NCBI RefSeq assembly: GCF_938028185.1
Contig: NZ_CALJAH010000115.1
Location: 1-16,645, forward strand
Reading direction: 5' to 3'
From: an uncultured Cardiobacterium sp.
GTDB lineage: Bacteria > Pseudomonadota > Gammaproteobacteria > Cardiobacteriales > Cardiobacteriaceae
Length of the DNA: 16,645 nucleotides
The notes beneath the pieces were generated by a model. That model searched no databases. It saw nothing but the letters and a program-made list of their open reading frames with translations, and had not been told where the DNA came from. A program made the translations under genes and the position numbers. Positions 14,164-16,645 of this stretch are shown piece after piece. Numbering within the stretch: the first letter of the stretch is position 1; every line of letters begins with the position of its first letter.

Positions 14164-15459
14164 ATGCTCGACAAGCTGTTCAAGTTGCAGGCGCACGGCA
14201 CCACGGTTCGCACCGAAGTCATCGCCGGCATTACCACTTTCCTCACCATGGCCTACATCATCTTCGTCAATCCCAACGTGCTGGCGAAGACGGGCATGGA
14301 TCACGGCGCGGTCTTCGTCGCCACCTGTATCGCCGCCGCCATCGGCTCGTTCATCATGGGGTTCTATGCCAACCTGCCGGTCGCCCTCGCCCCCGGCATG
14401 GGGCTGAACGCCTTTTTCACCTACACCGTCGTCCTTCAGCTCGGCCACACCTGGCAGACCGCGCTTGCCTGTGTTTTCTTCTCCGGCGTGCTTTTTATCA
14501 TCGTCAGCCTGCTGCGCATCCGCGAATGGCTGATTAATGCCATCCCCAACGCGCTGAAGAAATCCATCGCCGCCGGCATTGGCGGCTTTCTCGCCTTCAT
14601 CGCCCTGCAAAGCGCGGGTATCATCGTTGGCGCGGATGGCGTGCTGGTGCGGATGGGCAGCATCATCGCCTTCGCGCCGCTGATGACCGCGCTTTGCCTT
14701 TTCCTCATCATCGCCTTTGTCCACTACCGCGTGCCGGGCAGCGTCATGCTTGCCATCCTGATTATTTCCGTGCTGGGCGTCCTCTTCGGCGACAGACAAG
14801 TGCCGGAAAGCCTCATTTCCCTGCCGCCCTCACTTGCGCCGACCTTCATGCAGATGGATTTGAAAAGCGCGCTGGAACCGGCGATGTTCAGCATCATCTT
14901 TGCCTTCTTCTTCGTCGATTTATTTGACACCGCCGGCACGCTGATTGGCGTTACCGAACGCGGCGGACTGGTCAAGGACGGCAAAATTCCCAACCTGAAA
15001 AAGGCGCTGCTTGCCGACAGCGGCGCGACCGTCGTCGGTGCGGTACTCGGCACTTCCAATACCACCAGCTTCATCGAAAGCGCTTCCGGCGTCGCCATGG
15101 GCGGCCGTACCGGGCTGATGGCGGTCGTAACCGGCATCCTGTTCCTGCTCGCCACCTTCTTTGCGCCGCTTGCCGGAATGGTGCCGACCTACGCCACCGC
15201 CGGGGCGATTCTCTACGTATCGGTGCTGATGATGTACACCGTCGGCGAGATTGACTGGCACGACATCACCGAAGCGGCGCCGGTCGCCATTACCTTCCTC
15301 GCCATCCCGCTCACCTATTCCATCGCCGACGGCATCACCCTCGGCTTTATCAGCTACACCATCGTGAAGCTATTGTGCAACCGCTGGCGCGAGCTCAATA
15401 TCGGCGTCATCGTGCTGGCATCGGTGCTGCTGGCGCGGCTGATTTGGGTGCATGGTTGA
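14164..15459 (+). CDS. NCS2/AzgA family purine (adenine/guanine/hypoxanthine) permease
   Basis: This 431-residue inner-membrane protein is of the size and pattern of E. coli AdeP/AdeQ/GhxP/GhxQ and Bacillus PbuG/PbuO, proton-driven importers of purine bases. Family signatures: an N-terminal TEVIAGITTFLTMAYIIFVN, the substrate-site segment LPVALAPGMGLNAFF, FFFVDLFDTAGTLIGV, and GTSNTTSFIESASGVA. These fit about 14 helices of the UraA-type fold. I cannot separate adenine from guanine/hypoxanthine preference by eye. AGGA (14153-14156) lies 7 nt before the ATG, a TATAAT box is upstream, and a hairpin terminator follows the stop directly, so the gene is likely monocistronic. Confidence 0.92.
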   Translation: MLDKLFKLQAHGTTVRTEVIAGITTFLTMAYIIFVNPNVLAKTGMDHGAVFVATCIAAAIGSFIMGFYANLPVALAPGMGLNAFFTYTVVLQLGHTWQTALACVFFSGVLFIIVSLLRIREWLINAIPNALKKSIAAGIGGFLAFIALQSAGIIVGADGVLVRMGSIIAFAPLMTALCLFLIIAFVHYRVPGSVMLAILIISVLGVLFGDRQVPESLISLPPSLAPTFMQMDLKSALEPAMFSIIFAFFFVDLFDTAGTLIGVTERGGLVKDGKIPNLKKALLADSGATVVGAVLGTSNTTSFIESASGVAMGGRTGLMAVVTGILFLLATFFAPLAGMVPTYATAGAILYVSVLMMYTVGEIDWHDITEAAPVAITFLAIPLTYSIADGITLGFISYTIVKLLCNRWRELNIGVIVLASVLLARLIWVHG

Positions 15460-15466
15460 AAAAATG

Positions 15467-15492
15467 AAAACCCGCCGCAGTGGCGGGTTTTT
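15467..15492. terminator. Intrinsic terminator after the purine permease
   Basis: AAAACCCGCC-GCAGT-GGCGGGTTTTT is a 6-bp GC stem extended by A-T pairs, followed by five T (15488-15492). It begins 7 nt after the permease stop. Confidence 0.88.
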
Positions 15493-15525
15493 GGCGACAG
15501 TATCGTTATAAATCTCCGCATCGCC

Positions 15526-16635
15526 ATGAACATCCACTTCCCCCGCCGTCCCCTGCGCATCATTCTGACCTTCACCGTTACCGCCATTTCCGCCACGTTC
15601 GCCTGGCGCCATTTTGATTTCCGCCATCCGGGCGAAAACAGTATTTTCCCGTTTTTTTGCTTCAGTATCGCCTGCTGTTGCGCGCGGGAATGTCTGCGCT
15701 ATGCGCGCTATCTCATCCATCTTGAAACCCTCCGTCTGGACAGCGACGGCATTCATATCCGTCACAACGATGCCGCCGCGTGGCAAGTGCTGCACCTGCC
15801 CTGGGCGGCTATCTGCGACGCCTGGTACGACGGTAACGGGCGGCTGCAACTGGTCTGGCTGAAGGCGGGCAAGGCGCAGAATCTCGCCTTGCGGCTGAAT
15901 GGCGTGCAAACCACTACCGCCAGCGGCCGCATCCGCCGTGGTCAGCCCGTCATTGACGCCCTGCTGCAACGCCTGCGTGACCGCCTGCCGCCGCCCATGC
16001 CCTGGCCGTCCGTGCCTGTTGCCATCATCCCTTGGCAATGGTCATTCCAGCAGCGGGACCACCGCACACTCCGCGACTTTTATTACAGCGATGCCTTCCT
16101 GCCGCTCCTCGCCATCGCTACCCTCACTGCCGCCCTCACCCTCGCCGCGGGGGAGCACGCGCAGCCGCTCGTGGCAGTACTCGTCTTTGTACCCGTCGGC
16201 TTCGCCATGCTGGACAAATTCAGTGGGCGCGGCGACAACTACACACCGGCGCCGCCGCCACCACCGCCATTCCTCCGCATGGATAGCGACGGGGTGCATT
16301 GCCAAAGCGACGGGATGCGTGCCGCCATCTGCATCCCGTGGCAGGCCATCGACGACGTTGCTGCCGACAGTTGGCAAGAGGACAGCGGCGACAGCAAATA
16401 CTGGCGCCACACGCTCAACCTGAGCTGGCGCCCGCACATGAACGCGCCCTACTTGCGCCATATCCGCTACAACACCGGCGCCCCGGCGGACGAAGACGCG
16501 GACGCGACTGCGCTCACCGCAACCATCGCCGCCAGCATCCGCGCCCATTGCCCCAATCTCGGCCAATGCGAGACGCTGCCGCGCGCCTTTATCCGCATCC
16601 CCGGCGATTGCAGCAACCGGAAAAACCCGGTGTGA
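15526..16635 (+). CDS. Uncharacterised membrane protein with duplicated helix-hairpin/PH-like unit
   Basis: I do not recognise this 369-residue protein. It seems built of two similar halves. Each has a pair of hydrophobic segments (about 12-27 and 41-52; about 189-208 and 213-229) followed by a soluble, probably beta-rich domain. The soluble parts align at LRLDSDGIHIRHND (69-82) with LRMDSDGVHCQSDG (250-263), and at LPWAAICDAW (91-100) with IPWQAIDDVA (270-279). The pattern 'D..GI.......IPW..I' after a helix hairpin recalls bacterial PH-like (DUF304-type) membrane proteins, but that is inference. A run of six Pro (243-248) precedes the second soluble domain. The first membrane part is Cys-rich (CFSIACCCARECLRY). 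No Shine-Dalgarno precedes ATG 15526; a TATAAA at 15507-15512 would put the transcript start only a few bases upstream of the ATG, so a leaderless message or a later start is possible. It ends 10 bases before the window edge. Confidence 0.65.
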   Translation: MNIHFPRRPLRIILTFTVTAISATFAWRHFDFRHPGENSIFPFFCFSIACCCARECLRYARYLIHLETLRLDSDGIHIRHNDAAAWQVLHLPWAAICDAWYDGNGRLQLVWLKAGKAQNLALRLNGVQTTTASGRIRRGQPVIDALLQRLRDRLPPPMPWPSVPVAIIPWQWSFQQRDHRTLRDFYYSDAFLPLLAIATLTAALTLAAGEHAQPLVAVLVFVPVGFAMLDKFSGRGDNYTPAPPPPPPFLRMDSDGVHCQSDGMRAAICIPWQAIDDVAADSWQEDSGDSKYWRHTLNLSWRPHMNAPYLRHIRYNTGAPADEDADATALTATIAASIRAHCPNLGQCETLPRAFIRIPGDCSNRKNPV

Positions 16636-16645
16636 TGCCAAACAG

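Overview
The window reads as ordinary chromosome from a GC-rich gammaproteobacterium. The pointers are an adjacent clpS-clpA pair, an E. coli-like class II dihydroorotase (pyrC), close relatives of YdfG and MdtH, a BirA that keeps its DNA-binding domain, and a DinJ/YafQ toxin-antitoxin pair. Cardiobacteriaceae would fit the GC content and gene mix, but that is a guess; nothing here fixes the genus. I see no rRNA, tRNA, CRISPR array, prophage or intact insertion sequence.

Layout. 1-190: an unassigned edge ending in a strong bidirectional terminator. 208-2819 (minus): clpS then clpA, 14 nt apart, encoding the N-end-rule adaptor and the unfoldase of the ClpAP protease. 2929-4746 (plus): an M61-type metallopeptidase with a C-terminal PDZ domain, divergent from clpS. 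4909-9204 (plus): a tight run of a 14-helix DHA2-type MFS exporter, a secreted Sel1-repeat protein (start overlaps the MFS stop as ATGA) and pyrC, closed by a hairpin terminator. 9259-10491 (minus): an MdtH-like exporter, divergent from 10638-10940 (plus), a small DUF4282 membrane protein. 10999-11340 (minus): a small lipoprotein with a repetitive Asn/Asp/Gly/Lys linker. 11341-11621: non-coding.

11622-13315 (minus): birA followed by ydfG, overlapping by 4 nt. 13442-14013 (minus): dinJ-yafQ-type toxin-antitoxin pair with its own sigma70-like promoter. 14164-15459 (plus): a purine permease of the AzgA/NCS2 type. 15526-16635 (plus): an unrecognised membrane protein that looks like a tandem duplication of a 'two-helix hairpin plus beta-rich cytoplasmic domain' unit.

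The genes fall into separate small transcription units rather than one system. Pyrimidine synthesis (pyrC) and purine uptake (the permease) are both present but not linked. Base composition is mosaic: the Sel1 gene and the 9250-11400 block are visibly poorer in G+C than clpA, M61, the DHA2 exporter, pyrC and birA. The least explained items are the duplicated membrane protein at 15526, the repeat-bearing lipoprotein at 10999, and the Sel1 protein wedged between an exporter and pyrC. I found no convincing undescribed multi-gene system.
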